In this document: piece after piece, positions 15,460 through 24,890 of the stretch
Layout of the letters: every line of letters starts with the position of its first letter
How positions within the stretch are numbered: the stretch's first letter is position 1
Assembly: GCF_025165795.1 (NCBI RefSeq)
Contig: NZ_JAJAGO010000010.1
Location: 1-64,000, forward strand
DNA length: 64,000 nt
From: Streptomyces gossypii
Lineage (GTDB): Bacteria > Actinomycetota > Actinomycetes > Streptomycetales > Streptomycetaceae
Reading direction: 5' to 3'
The notes under the pieces: generated by a model
Database searches by the model: none
What the model was told of the DNA's origin: nothing
Seen by the model: only the letters and a program-made list of their open reading frames with translations
Position numbers and translations under genes: made by a program

Positions 15460-16851
15460 ATGAGCCGTTCCGCACACCCCGCCGGCCCCCGTCACGCCGA
15501 TGTAATGCCCGAGGGGCACTACTCCGCGCCGCCCTCCGATCTCAATGCCCTCGATTCCCGCGTCTGGGCCCGCACCGTCAGCCGTACGCCGCAGGGCGCC
15601 GTCACCGTCGGCGGTCTCGACGTGCGGCAGCTGGCCGAGGAGTTCGGCACGCCCGCCTATTTCCTCGACGAGAGCGATTTCCGGGCCCGCTGCCGGGCCT
15701 GGCGGGACGCGTTCGGTGACGAGGCGGACGTGTTCTACGCCGGGAAGGCGTTCCTCTCCCGTGCCGTCGTGCGCTGGCTGTACGAGGAGGGGCTGAATCT
15801 CGACGTCTGCTCGCAGGGCGAGCTGACCACCGCGCTCGCCGCCGGGATGCCCGCCGAGCGCATCGCGCTGCACGGGAACAACAAGTCGACGGAGGAGATC
15901 CGGCGGGCGATCGAGGCGGGCGTCGGGCGGATCGTGCTGGACTCCTTCCAGGAGATCGTCCGTGTCGCTCACATCGCGGACCGGCTCGGCAGGCGGCAGC
16001 CCGTCCAGATCCGGGTGACCGTCGGTGTCGAGGCGCACACCCACGAGTTCATCGCCACCGCGCACGAGGACCAGAAGTTCGGCATCGCGCTCGCCGACGG
16101 ACAGGCCGCCGAGGCCGTGCGCCGGGTGCTCCAGCTGGAGAGCCTGGAGCTGGTCGGCATCCACTCGCACATCGGTTCGCAGATCTTCGACACCTCCGGC
16201 TTCGAGGTCGCCGCGCACCGCGTCGTCGAGCTGCTCCGGCAGGTACGGGACGAGCACGGCGTGGAGCTGCCGGAGATCGACCTCGGTGGCGGGCTGGGCA
16301 TCGCGTACACGCCGGAGGACGATCCGCGTGAGCCGCAGGAGATCGCCAAGGCTCTGGGCGCCATCGTCACGCGCGAGTGCGAGGGTGCCGGGCTGGCGGT
16401 GCCCCGCCTGTCCGTCGAGCCGGGCCGGGCCATCGCGGGGCCGACCGCGTTCACGCTGTACGAGGTGGGCACCGTCAAGCCGCTCGAGGGGCTGCGTACG
16501 TACGTCAGCGTGGACGGCGGCATGTCCGACAACATCCGCACCGCGCTCTACGACGCCCAGTACACCGTCTCGCTGGTCTCCCGTGCCTCCGACGCCGGGC
16601 CGATGCTCACGCGCGTGGTCGGCAAGCACTGCGAGAGCGGCGACATCGTCGTGCGGGACGCCTTCATGCCCGCCGACCTGGCGCCCGGCGACCTGATCGC
16701 GGTGCCCGCCACCGGCGCCTACTGCCGCTCGATGGCCAGCAACTACAACCACGCGCTGCGCCCGCCGGTGGTGGCGGTCCGGGACGGCGAGGCGCGGGTG
16801 ATCGTACGGCGCGAGACGGAGGCGGACCTGATGAGTCTCGACGTGGGGTAG
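15460..16851 (+). CDS. lysA: Diaminopimelate decarboxylase
   Basis: 463 residues, fold-type III PLP enzyme that decarboxylates meso-diaminopimelate to lysine, the last lysine step. Lys96 in FYAGKAF is the PLP Schiff-base residue, HGNNKS and GGGLGI are cofactor phosphate-binding motifs, and CESGD near the C-terminus supplies active-site residues across the dimer. It is slightly longer than E. coli LysA because of an N-terminal extension. It lies between nrtL and hom, so lysine and threonine branch genes are clustered. Confidence 0.96.
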   Translation: MSRSAHPAGPRHADVMPEGHYSAPPSDLNALDSRVWARTVSRTPQGAVTVGGLDVRQLAEEFGTPAYFLDESDFRARCRAWRDAFGDEADVFYAGKAFLSRAVVRWLYEEGLNLDVCSQGELTTALAAGMPAERIALHGNNKSTEEIRRAIEAGVGRIVLDSFQEIVRVAHIADRLGRRQPVQIRVTVGVEAHTHEFIATAHEDQKFGIALADGQAAEAVRRVLQLESLELVGIHSHIGSQIFDTSGFEVAAHRVVELLRQVRDEHGVELPEIDLGGGLGIAYTPEDDPREPQEIAKALGAIVTRECEGAGLAVPRLSVEPGRAIAGPTAFTLYEVGTVKPLEGLRTYVSVDGGMSDNIRTALYDAQYTVSLVSRASDAGPMLTRVVGKHCESGDIVVRDAFMPADLAPGDLIAVPATGAYCRSMASNYNHALRPPVVAVRDGEARVIVRRETEADLMSLDVG

Positions 16852-16897
16852 CCGGGTGAGCCGGGCGGGCCTGGGAGACGGATGTCGCCCAGCGAGA

Positions 16898-16912
16898 TAT
16901 GTGTCCCACATA
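16898..16912. promoter_or_regulatory. Palindrome TATGTGTCCCACATA upstream of hom
   Basis: Two perfect 6-bp arms around TCC, 75 bp before the hom start in the lysA-hom gap. It looks like a dimeric regulator site; IclR-type amino-acid regulators such as NdgR are one candidate, by analogy only. Confidence 0.45.
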
Positions 16913-16985
16913 CTGAACCGGACGTGGAATCTCCCGGTTGGTGCGTGAGACTGAGTCCACACGATTGACAAGTGAGTGAGGTCGA

Positions 16986-18278
16986 ATGATGCGTACGCGT
17001 CCGCTGAAGGTGGCGCTGCTGGGCTGTGGGGTCGTCGGCTCAGAGGTGGTACGCATCATGTCGACGCACGCGGACGACCTCGCCGCCCGCATCGGTGCCC
17101 CGCTCGAACTGGCCGGGGTGGCAGTGCGCCGCCCCGGCCGGGTCCGGGAGGGGATCGATCCGGCCTTGGTGACCACCGACGCCGTCGGCCTCGTCCAGCG
17201 TGACGACATCGACGTCGTGGTGGAGGTGATCGGGGGCATCGAACCCGCCCGCACGCTGATCACGACCGCCTTCGAGCACGGCGCCAGCGTCGTGACGGCG
17301 AACAAGGCGCTCCTCGCGGAGGACGGCTCCACGCTCCATGAGACGGCCGAGAAACACGGCGCCGACCTCTACTTCGAGGCCGCCGTCGCCGCCGCGATCC
17401 CGCTGGTGCGCCCGCTGCGCGAATCGCTGGCGGGGGACAAGGTCAACCGGGTGCTGGGCATCGTCAACGGCACCACCAACTTCATCCTCGACCGGATGAC
17501 CACCAGCGGCGCCGGCTACAACGAGGCGCTGGAGGAGGCCACCGCCCTCGGTTACGCCGAGGCCGACCCCACCGCCGACGTCGAGGGCTTCGACGCCGCC
17601 GCCAAGGCCGCGATCCTGGCCGGGATCGCCTTCCACACCCGCGTGCGGCTGGACGACGTGCACCGCGAGGGTCTGACGGATGTCAGCGCCGCCGACATCG
17701 CGTCCGCCAGGCGGATGGGCTGTACGGTCAAACTGCTGGCCATCTGCGAGCGGTCGGCGGACGGGCGCTCCGTCACGGCGCGCGTCCACCCGGCGATGAT
17801 CCCGCTGAGCCACCCGCTCGCCTCGGTGCACGAGGCATACAACGCGGTCTTCGTGGAGGCGGAGGCGGCCGGGCAGTTGATGTTCTACGGCCCCGGCGCG
17901 GGCGGTGCGCCCACCGCCTCCGCCGTCCTGGGCGACCTCGTCGCGGCCTGCCGCAACAAGGTGAACGGGGCCCGGGGGCCAGGCGAGTCGGCGTACGCCC
18001 AACTGGCGGTTTCGCCGATGGGAGAGGTGGTCACCCGCTACCACATCAGTCTGGATGTCGCCGACAAGCCCGGTGTGCTGGCACAGGTCGCCACGATCTT
18101 CGCCGAGCACGGCGTCTCCATCGACACCGTCCGCCAGCAGGGCAAGGACGGCGACGCCTGGCTGGTGGTCGTCACCCACCGTGCTCCGGACGCGGCGCTG
18201 ACCGCGACCGTCGAGGCGTTGCGCAAGCTGGATACCGTACGCGGCGTCGCGAGCATCATGCGGGTCGAAGGGGAGTAA
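16986..18278 (+). CDS. hom: Homoserine dehydrogenase
   Basis: 430 residues, converts aspartate semialdehyde to homoserine with NAD(P)H. N-terminal Rossmann motif GCGVVG (13-18), catalytic-domain signature NGTTNFILDRM and the ALGYAEADPTADVEG dimer and substrate region, then a C-terminal ACT domain (about 350-430, starting near YHISLDVADKPGVLAQVATI) for threonine feedback. Two tandem ATG codons (16986, 16989); GAGGT lies upstream. It precedes thrC by 8 bp, forming the threonine operon. Confidence 0.96.
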   Translation: MMRTRPLKVALLGCGVVGSEVVRIMSTHADDLAARIGAPLELAGVAVRRPGRVREGIDPALVTTDAVGLVQRDDIDVVVEVIGGIEPARTLITTAFEHGASVVTANKALLAEDGSTLHETAEKHGADLYFEAAVAAAIPLVRPLRESLAGDKVNRVLGIVNGTTNFILDRMTTSGAGYNEALEEATALGYAEADPTADVEGFDAAAKAAILAGIAFHTRVRLDDVHREGLTDVSAADIASARRMGCTVKLLAICERSADGRSVTARVHPAMIPLSHPLASVHEAYNAVFVEAEAAGQLMFYGPGAGGAPTASAVLGDLVAACRNKVNGARGPGESAYAQLAVSPMGEVVTRYHISLDVADKPGVLAQVATIFAEHGVSIDTVRQQGKDGDAWLVVVTHRAPDAALTATVEALRKLDTVRGVASIMRVEGE

Positions 18279-18286
18279 GGGAAACG

Positions 18287-19450
18287 ATGAGCATCATGGA
18301 ACGAATGTCCACGAATCCGGAGCAGGGCGGGTCTGTCGAGCCTGGTGGGGCTGCGGGAGGCCCGGGCGGCGACGCGCGCTCCGGCACCTCCCGGCAGTGG
18401 CGCGGGATCATCGAGGAGTACCGGGACCGCCTCTTCGTGAAGCCGGACATCGAGGTGGTCAGCCTCCGTGAGGGCGGCACCCCGCTGGTGCCCGCCCGGG
18501 TGCTCTCCGAGCGCACCGGCTGCGACGTGCATCTGAAGGTCGAGGGGGCGAACCCCACCGGTTCGTTCAAGGACCGCGGCATGACCATGGCGATCACCGA
18601 GGCCAAGGCCGCCGGTGCTCAGGCGGTCATCTGCGCCTCCACGGGCAACACGAGCGCCTCGGCTGCCGCGTACGCCGTCCGGGCGGGCATGGTGTGCGCC
18701 GTTCTGGTGCCGCAGGGCAAGATCGCGCTCGGCAAGATGGGCCAGGCCCTGGTGCACGGCGCGAAGATCCTCCAGGTGGAGGGCAACTTCGACGACTGCC
18801 TGACGCTGGCGCGCGGCCTGTCTGAGAAGTACCCGGTCGCACTGGTGAATTCGGTGAACCCGGCCCGTATCGAGGGGCAGAAGACAGCTGCCTTCGAGAT
18901 CGTGGACATGCTGGGCGACGCACCCGACATCCACGTCCTCCCGGTCGGCAACGCGGGCAACATCACCGCCTACTGGAAGGGCTACGGCGAATACGCCGAC
19001 GGCGCCTCCGCACGGGCCACCCGGACCCCTCGGATGTGGGGTTTCCAGGCGTCCGGCGCAGCGCCCCTCGTGCACGGTGCGCCCGTGCGGGACCCGAGCA
19101 CGATCGCGACCGCGATTCGCATCGGCAACCCTGCGTCCTGGTCGCTGGCCGAGCAGGCACGCGACGAGTCGGAGGGTTTCATCGACTCGGTGACCGACCG
19201 TCAGATTCTGCGGGCCTACCGCCTGTTGGCCGCAGAGGAGGGTGTCTTCGCGGAGCCCGCCTCCGCCGCGTCCGTGGCCGGGCTGCTGCAGGCAGTCGAG
19301 CAGGGCAAGGTCGATCCGGGCCAGCGCATCGTCTGCACGGTGACGGGAAACGGCCTCAAGGACCCGGACTGGGCAGTCGCGGGCGCACCGCAGCCGGTGA
19401 CCGTGCCGGTCGACGCGGACGCCGCGGCGGAGCGGCTCGGCCTGGCCTGA
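18287..19450 (+). CDS. thrC: Threonine synthase
   Basis: 387 residues, PLP-dependent, converts O-phosphohomoserine to threonine. Lys95 in NPTGSFKDRG carries PLP, and STGNTSASAA and GNAGN are phosphate-binding loops. The N-terminal 35 residues are Gly/Glu-rich and non-conserved-looking. ATG 18287 follows GGGAGTAAGGG. It is 8 bp after hom; thrB follows after a 347-bp gap with its own promoter. Confidence 0.96.
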   Translation: MSIMERMSTNPEQGGSVEPGGAAGGPGGDARSGTSRQWRGIIEEYRDRLFVKPDIEVVSLREGGTPLVPARVLSERTGCDVHLKVEGANPTGSFKDRGMTMAITEAKAAGAQAVICASTGNTSASAAAYAVRAGMVCAVLVPQGKIALGKMGQALVHGAKILQVEGNFDDCLTLARGLSEKYPVALVNSVNPARIEGQKTAAFEIVDMLGDAPDIHVLPVGNAGNITAYWKGYGEYADGASARATRTPRMWGFQASGAAPLVHGAPVRDPSTIATAIRIGNPASWSLAEQARDESEGFIDSVTDRQILRAYRLLAAEEGVFAEPASAASVAGLLQAVEQGKVDPGQRIVCTVTGNGLKDPDWAVAGAPQPVTVPVDADAAAERLGLA

Positions 19451-19797
19451 CGCCCCGCCCGGGGGCGTGACACACCTCCGGCCCGGCGCAACCGCCCGGC
19501 AACCGCCCGGCACCACAGCCAGGCACAACCGCCCGGCGCAACGGCCCGGCAGGGCGTGACGACCGGGTCCGCCCGCCCCGTAGCAAGCTGAGCGCACGGA
19601 CTTGCTGCAAAACGCATCATGCGCCTCCCGTGCGCCCTGTGTCGCCAGGCAACCTTCCTTGGATAGGCTTGTATTCACCCCGGTCCTACGCACGTACGAC
19701 ACTGCGTCGGGTCAGCGACCGGTCCGGTATGGCTACCGCGGTCCGCTGGGGAGTCTCTGCAAGCAATCCGTAGTCCGATGAGGAGAGTCATCGCAAG
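19451..19797 (+). promoter_or_regulatory. thrC-thrB intergenic region with thrB promoter
   Basis: The first 110 bp carry repeated CCGCCCGGC words, both direct and complementary, which may form the thrC terminator. A TAGGCT -10 candidate (19664-19669) and a clear GGAG site before the thrB ATG indicate separate transcription of thrB. No gene was found here. Confidence 0.5.
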
Positions 19798-20757
19798 ATG
19801 GCCGGTCCCGCGTTCCGCGCAGCCGCTGTCAGGGTGCGCGTCCCCGCCACCAGTGCGAATCTGGGCCCAGGTTTCGACGCCCTGGGTCTGGCGCTGGGGC
19901 TCTATGACGATGTGGTCGTCCGGGTCGCCGAGTCCGGTCTGCATATCGACCTCGCGGGCGAGGGCGCCGACACCCTCCCGCGCGACGAGGACCACCTGCT
20001 CGTACGGTCGCTCCGTACGGCGTTCGACCTGCTCGGCGGCCAGCCGCGCGGCCTCGAGGTGGTCTGCGCGAACCGCATCCCGCACGGCCGGGGCCTCGGC
20101 TCCTCCTCGGCCGCGATCTGCGCGGGCATCATGGCCGCCCGCGCGGTGACCACGGGCGGCGAGGCCCGGCTGGACGACGCGGCACTGCTCGAACTCGCGA
20201 CCGAGATCGAGGGCCATCCGGACAACGTGGCGGCGTGTCTGCTCGGCGGATTCACGCTGGCCTGGATGGAGGGCGGGGCGGCCCGGGCGATTCGTATGAC
20301 ACCGGCCGAATCCATCGTCCCGGTGGTCTTCGTTCCGGCGAAACCGCTGCTCACGGAGACGGCAAGGGGCCTACTGCCGCGTACTGTTCCCCATGTGGAC
20401 GCGGCGGCGAACGCGGGGCGTGCCGCCCTGCTCGTGGAGGCGCTCACCAGGCGTCCCGAGCTGCTGCTGCCCGCTACGGAGGACCGGCTGCACCAGGAGT
20501 ACCGGGCCCCCGCAATGGAGGAGAGCGTGGCGCTGGTCAACCGGCTGCGCTCGGACGGCGTCCCTGCGGTCATCTCGGGGGCGGGGCCGACTGTTCTCGC
20601 GCTGGCCGAGGGCGACGCGGCGGACAAGATCGCACGATTGGCGGGGGAGCACTGGACAGCCAACCGACTGACGCTCGACGGCCCGGGGGCCTGCGTACTA
20701 CCCCTCACCCGGGGGGACGCGGACGATCCGGGCGACGCGGGCGGCGCGTCTCCGTGA
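19798..20757 (+). CDS. thrB: Homoserine kinase
   Basis: 319 residues, GHMP kinase that phosphorylates homoserine. N-terminal VPATSANLGPGFDALG is the family entry motif, the ATP loop is GRGLGSSSAA (about 97-106), and GAGPTV is motif 3 near residues 260-265. The C-terminus ends in an acidic, Gly-rich tail. ATG 19798 follows GAGGAGAG. Confidence 0.96.
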   Translation: MAGPAFRAAAVRVRVPATSANLGPGFDALGLALGLYDDVVVRVAESGLHIDLAGEGADTLPRDEDHLLVRSLRTAFDLLGGQPRGLEVVCANRIPHGRGLGSSSAAICAGIMAARAVTTGGEARLDDAALLELATEIEGHPDNVAACLLGGFTLAWMEGGAARAIRMTPAESIVPVVFVPAKPLLTETARGLLPRTVPHVDAAANAGRAALLVEALTRRPELLLPATEDRLHQEYRAPAMEESVALVNRLRSDGVPAVISGAGPTVLALAEGDAADKIARLAGEHWTANRLTLDGPGACVLPLTRGDADDPGDAGGASP

Positions 20758-20976
20758 CAGCTGATTGCCGGTCTTCGAGAGGGGGAATGTGTACCGTATC
20801 CGGTAGTGTTAACCTCAAGTCTGCACTCGCAGTCCCCTGGGTCGTACCTAAGGCCCGTAGAGTGCTGTGCTTGGTGTCCCTGTCAGGGACCACCCCTTCT
20901 TCCGGGAGCCTCCCACACTGCCTGAGCAGCCCGCCGAGCAGTGCCGTGCACGCTCCGGAATCGGTGTGATGGACAC
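20758..20976 (+). promoter_or_regulatory. rho promoter and leader
   Basis: Contains a -10-like TAGTGT (20804-20809) and, further down, the palindrome GTCCCTGTCAGGGAC (20876-20890, 7-bp arms). The long leader before rho fits autoregulated termination as known for other bacteria. Confidence 0.45.
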
Positions 20977-21156
20977 ATGTCACTGAATCACGCCGAACAG
21001 CACGATGACGTATCTGATTTCTCCGCCATACGCACATACGCAGAGGCGGGACCACCGCCCCGGCCCGGTCCACAGCAGAGGGACCGCAGCCGGACAGCAC
21101 GACCGGTCGCCGAGCCAGACAGGCCGACGCCCGCTCCAGGGAAGGACCCTTCGTGA
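20977..21156 (+). CDS. Possible rho leader peptide (59 residues), coupled to rho
   Basis: An ATG at 20977 opens a frame beginning MSLNHAEQHDDVSDF that becomes Pro/Arg-rich. Its TGA overlaps the rho GTG (GTGA at 21153-21156). No good Shine-Dalgarno precedes it. If translated, it would couple ribosome flow to rho initiation. It could be chance in GC-rich DNA. Confidence 0.3.
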   Translation: MSLNHAEQHDDVSDFSAIRTYAEAGPPPRPGPQQRDRSRTARPVAEPDRPTPAPGKDPS

Positions 21157-23240
21157 GCGACACCACCGATCTGATGGGCGTGAACCCCGACAGCGCTGCT
21201 GCCGAAGCGTCCGCCACGGATGCTCCTGCTGCCCCCAAGCGTCGGCGCTCGGGCACCGGCCTCGAGGCCATGGTCCTGGCCGAGCTCCAGCAGGTTGCCT
21301 CCGGCCTCGGAATCAAGGGCACCGCGCGGATGCGCAAGAGCCAGCTGATCGAGGTCATCAAGGAGAAGCAGGCGGGCGCAGGCGCAGCTTCGACTGCGGG
21401 CTCCGCCCCCGCCGGCGAGGGCAAGAAGGCCAAGGCCGCCCCCGCGGAAACAGCGAACAGCAGCGGCACAGCAAGCACGGCGAAATCGGGGAACGCGACG
21501 GACACGGCCGGTGCGGCCGAGTCCAAGCCGAAGCGCCGTACGACATCGAAGTCCCGTACGGGTGAGCCCGCCGCGGATGAGACGGAGCAGGCCACGACGG
21601 CTCAGCAGCAGATCGACATTCCCGGCCAGCCGGCGGACGAGCGGCGTACGCGCCGCACCAGGAACGACGCCAAGGCGGAGGCCGCCGCCGACGCGGCTGA
21701 GGGCAAGCAGGACACGGCCCGCCAGGAGTCGAAGGACACCGACACCAAGACGGACGGTGCCCGCGGTGACGGCGGCCGAGGCGAAGGCCGCGGTGACGCC
21801 AAGCAGCAGGACCGGCCGTCCAAGCGGGACCGTCAGCGCGACAGAGACCGTGACCGCGATCGCGACCGGGGCCGCAACAAGAGCGCCGACGGCGGCGGTC
21901 AGCAGCAGCAACAGCAGACCGGCGGCGGTGGCGGGGGCGGCAACCGGCGCGACGAGAGCCGTCGTGACGACAACCGCCAGCAGGACGACGACTTCGACGG
22001 CGGCCGCCGTGGCCGGCGTGGGCGCTACCGCGACAGGCGTGGCCGCCGTGGCCGTGACGAGTTCACCGGCGCGAGCGAGCCGCAGGTGGCGGACGACGAT
22101 GTGCTGATCCCCGTCGCGGGCATCCTCGACATCCTCGACAACTACGCCTTCGTGCGCACCTCCGGCTACCTGCCGGGCCCGAACGACGTGTACGTCTCGC
22201 TCGCCCAGGTCCGTAAGAACGGCCTGCGCAAGGGCGACCACATCACGGGCGCCGTGCGCCAGCCGCGTGAGGGCGAGCGGCGCGAGAAGTTCAACGCGCT
22301 CGTCCGGCTGGACTCGGCGAACGGCGTGACGCCCGACGGCGGCAAGTCCCGTCCCGAGTTCACCAAGCTCACCCCTCTGTACCCGCAGGAGCGGCTGCGC
22401 CTGGAGACGGACCCGGGTCAGCTGACGACCCGGATCATCGACATGGTGTCGCCGATCGGCAAGGGGCAGCGCGGCCTGATCGTGGCCCCGCCGAAGACCG
22501 GCAAGACCATGATCATGCAGGCGATCGCCAACGCGATCACCACGAACAACCCCGAGTGCCACCTGATGGTCGTCCTCGTCGACGAGCGTCCGGAAGAGGT
22601 CACCGACATGACCCGGTCGGTCAAGGGCGAGGTCATCTCCTCGACCTTCGACCGCCCGGCCGAGGACCACACGACCGTCGCGGAGCTGGCCATCGAGCGG
22701 GCGAAGCGGCTGGTCGAGCTGGGCCACGACGTGGTCGTGCTGCTGGACTCGATCACCCGGCTGGGGCGCGCGTACAACCTCGCCGCTCCCGCGTCGGGCC
22801 GGATCCTCTCCGGCGGTGTCGACTCGACCGCGCTCTACCCGCCGAAGAAGTTCTTCGGCGCCGCGCGCAACATCGAGGACGGCGGCTCGCTCACGATCGT
22901 CGCCACCGCGATGGTCGAGACCGGCTCCCGCATGGACGAGGTGATCTTCGAGGAGTTCAAGGGCACCGGCAACATGGAGCTCAAGCTCGACCGGAAGCTC
23001 TCGGACAAGCGGATCTTCCCGGCGGTGGACGTCGACGCGTCCGGCACCCGTAAGGAGGAGATCCTGATGGGCGCTGACGAGCTCGGCGTCGTCTGGAAGC
23101 TCCGCAGGGTGCTGCACGCGCTGGACCAGCAGCAGGCGGTCGAGCTGCTGCTGGACAAGATGAAGCAGACGAAGTCGAACGCGGAGTTCCTGCTTCAGAT
23201 CCAGAAGACGACCCCCACACCGGGCAACGGCGGCGACTGA
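21153..23240 (+). CDS. rho: Transcription termination factor Rho
   Basis: 695 residues, much longer than E. coli Rho (419). A Rho_N/SAP-like segment (about 30-70, LEAMVLAELQQVASGLGIKG) is followed by a long insertion (about 72-305) rich in Lys, Arg, Asp and Gly, ending in RGRRGRYRDRRGRRGRDE. The cold-shock-like RNA-binding domain starts near residue 314 (VAGILDILDNYAFVRTSGYL), Walker A is PPKTGKT (about 447-453), and Walker B is VVVLLDSITR (about 527). The hexameric ATPase unwinds RNA at termination sites. The basic insertion is characteristic of actinobacterial Rho and probably adds RNA affinity. GTG 21153 follows GGAAGGA. Confidence 0.97.
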   Translation: MSDTTDLMGVNPDSAAAEASATDAPAAPKRRRSGTGLEAMVLAELQQVASGLGIKGTARMRKSQLIEVIKEKQAGAGAASTAGSAPAGEGKKAKAAPAETANSSGTASTAKSGNATDTAGAAESKPKRRTTSKSRTGEPAADETEQATTAQQQIDIPGQPADERRTRRTRNDAKAEAAADAAEGKQDTARQESKDTDTKTDGARGDGGRGEGRGDAKQQDRPSKRDRQRDRDRDRDRDRGRNKSADGGGQQQQQQTGGGGGGGNRRDESRRDDNRQQDDDFDGGRRGRRGRYRDRRGRRGRDEFTGASEPQVADDDVLIPVAGILDILDNYAFVRTSGYLPGPNDVYVSLAQVRKNGLRKGDHITGAVRQPREGERREKFNALVRLDSANGVTPDGGKSRPEFTKLTPLYPQERLRLETDPGQLTTRIIDMVSPIGKGQRGLIVAPPKTGKTMIMQAIANAITTNNPECHLMVVLVDERPEEVTDMTRSVKGEVISSTFDRPAEDHTTVAELAIERAKRLVELGHDVVVLLDSITRLGRAYNLAAPASGRILSGGVDSTALYPPKKFFGAARNIEDGGSLTIVATAMVETGSRMDEVIFEEFKGTGNMELKLDRKLSDKRIFPAVDVDASGTRKEEILMGADELGVVWKLRRVLHALDQQQAVELLLDKMKQTKSNAEFLLQIQKTTPTPGNGGD

Positions 23241-23318
23241 CGTCTGGCGGACGGAGTCCGCACAGCGTTCCGAAGCTGTGCGGGACCGTGCCGTCCGGGT
23301 GAAGTCACCCGAATGGAT

Positions 23319-23368
23319 GCATGGCGAGGGCCGCTCCACCACACACGGTGGGGCGGCCCTCGCCATGC
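23319..23368. terminator. rho terminator (22-bp hairpin)
   Basis: Stem with arms beginning GCATGGCGAGGGCCGC and ending in its complement, one G-U pair, loop ACACAC. A weaker hairpin (GTCCGCACAGC…GCTGTGCGGGAC, about 23257-23286) precedes it. The rest of the 23241-23574 gap holds no gene. Confidence 0.85.
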
Positions 23369-23574
23369 GCCCGTTTGCCTGAGTGCCCCGCCACGCCCCG
23401 TACGGCCATCCGGGGACCCGTGCTCGTCGCGCGCGACGGCGTCGTCGCAGGTAGAAGGGGAATAACGCAGGCGCGTCGGCGGCCCGCGGTTCCCCGGACC
23501 CCGTTCACGCGCTGTGCGACCGTTCCGCAGGACAGGAGCACGGGGACCCGAGCCGGAAGGGGAGAGCAGAGGCG

Positions 23575-24702
23575 ATGGCGGACGAGGACACCACTGGCGG
23601 GCCGGAGGCGGCCGCGGGCAGCTCCTGGGGCGTGCGCCCCACGGAGCCCCCTCGCGGCCGGCGCTCCGGGCGCAGGCGGGCCTTGCTGGCCACCGCCTGG
23701 ACGCTGACGGGCGTGGTGCTGCTCGGCGGTGCGGGGCTGGGCTTCGTCTACTACAAGCTCAACGGCAACATCTCGGGCATCGACATCAACGGCGCGCTCG
23801 GCTCGGACCGGCCCGAGGACGCCGCGAACGGATCGATGGACATTCTGCTGATGGGTTCCGACTCCCGCGCCGGGGCAGGGGGCGAGTACGGCGGCGACGA
23901 CGGCACCGCCCGCTCCGACACCGCGATGATCGTGCATGTCGACGAGGCGCACGAGCGGGCGAGCGTGGTGTCGATACCGCGGGACACGATCGTGCGGCGG
24001 CCCAGCTGCCAGAAGCACGACGGCGGTACAGCGCCGCCCGCCCGCGAGTCGATGTTCAACGAGTCGTACCAGGTCGGCGGCCCTGTCTGCGCCGTGAAGA
24101 CCGTCGAGAAGATGACCGACGTACGGATGGACCACTACCTGGAGGTTGACTTCTCGGGCTTCAAGAGCCTCATCGACACCCTCGGTGGCGTGGAGGTGAC
24201 CGTCAACAAACCGATCAGGGACCGGGACAGCCACCTGAATTTGAGGCCGGGCACGCACCGGCTCGACGGGGAGCGGTCACTGGGGCTCGTCCGGACCCGC
24301 CACAGCGTCGGCGACGGCAGCGACCTGGGCCGTATCCAGCTCCAGCAGGCGTTCATCCGCGCGCTGATGGAGCAGGTCGACAGCATCGGACTGTTCGGCA
24401 GCCCGAAGAAGCTCTTCGACCTCGCCGACACCGCGACCTCCGCGCTGACCACCGACTCCGAGCTGGACTCCGTCGGGGACCTCACCGAGATGGTGAAGAC
24501 GATGAAGGGCATCAAGGCCGACGAGATCCGCATGGTGACGATGCCGGTGCGCTACGACCCGCAGAACCCGAACCGGGTGCTCCCGGTCGAGCGGCAGAGC
24601 GCCCAGGTGTGGGCGGCGCTCAAGAAGGACCGGCCGATACCGAAGTCGGCCTCCCGGAACACGGCGGGCGAGGAGAGCGACATCGGCCGCGTCGTCGAGT
24701 GA
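23575..24702 (+). CDS. LCP (LytR-CpsA-Psr) family protein
   Basis: 375 residues. A cytoplasmic Pro/Arg-rich N-terminus, one transmembrane helix (about 32-58), then the extracellular LCP domain: MDILLMGSDSRAG (from about 83), VVSIPRDTIV with the conserved Arg-Asp (about 130-140), and LVRTRHS. LCP proteins transfer lipid-linked cell-wall glycopolymers to peptidoglycan. The WecA/TagO-like gene at 28863 may supply the linkage unit. ATG 23575 follows AAGGGGAG. Confidence 0.92.
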   Translation: MADEDTTGGPEAAAGSSWGVRPTEPPRGRRSGRRRALLATAWTLTGVVLLGGAGLGFVYYKLNGNISGIDINGALGSDRPEDAANGSMDILLMGSDSRAGAGGEYGGDDGTARSDTAMIVHVDEAHERASVVSIPRDTIVRRPSCQKHDGGTAPPARESMFNESYQVGGPVCAVKTVEKMTDVRMDHYLEVDFSGFKSLIDTLGGVEVTVNKPIRDRDSHLNLRPGTHRLDGERSLGLVRTRHSVGDGSDLGRIQLQQAFIRALMEQVDSIGLFGSPKKLFDLADTATSALTTDSELDSVGDLTEMVKTMKGIKADEIRMVTMPVRYDPQNPNRVLPVERQSAQVWAALKKDRPIPKSASRNTAGEESDIGRVVE

Positions 24703-24749
24703 GGGCTGTCCCGGCGTCGCAGACCCGGCAAGATCCGGACGACAGGCCC

Positions 24750-24765
24750 CCAGCCGCGTGGCTGG
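24750..24765 (+). terminator. Small hairpin after the LCP gene
   Basis: CCAGCC-GCGT-GGCTGG, 6-bp perfect stem, 48 bp after the stop, followed by AATAAA. Probably a weak terminator ahead of the rpmE promoter. Confidence 0.5.
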
Positions 24766-24890
24766 AATAAAGCACCGCGGACCCCGGTTTTGGGGGGTAC
24801 GGCCAGAAGTGGCAGACTGGTCCGTCGGTCCCGGTTCACGTGAGGCAATCCGCTTCGCGACCCGGCGCCCTCCCGAACCTAGGAGACACC

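Noticed and set aside
14365..16971. 868-codon frame antisense to nrtL and lysA
   Set aside because: Shadow frame with Arg/His/Gly-rich product; lysA on the plus strand has all its catalytic motifs.
20988..23366. 792-codon frame antisense to rho
   Set aside because: Mirror of the repetitive Rho insertion; no ribosome binding site or recognisable domain.
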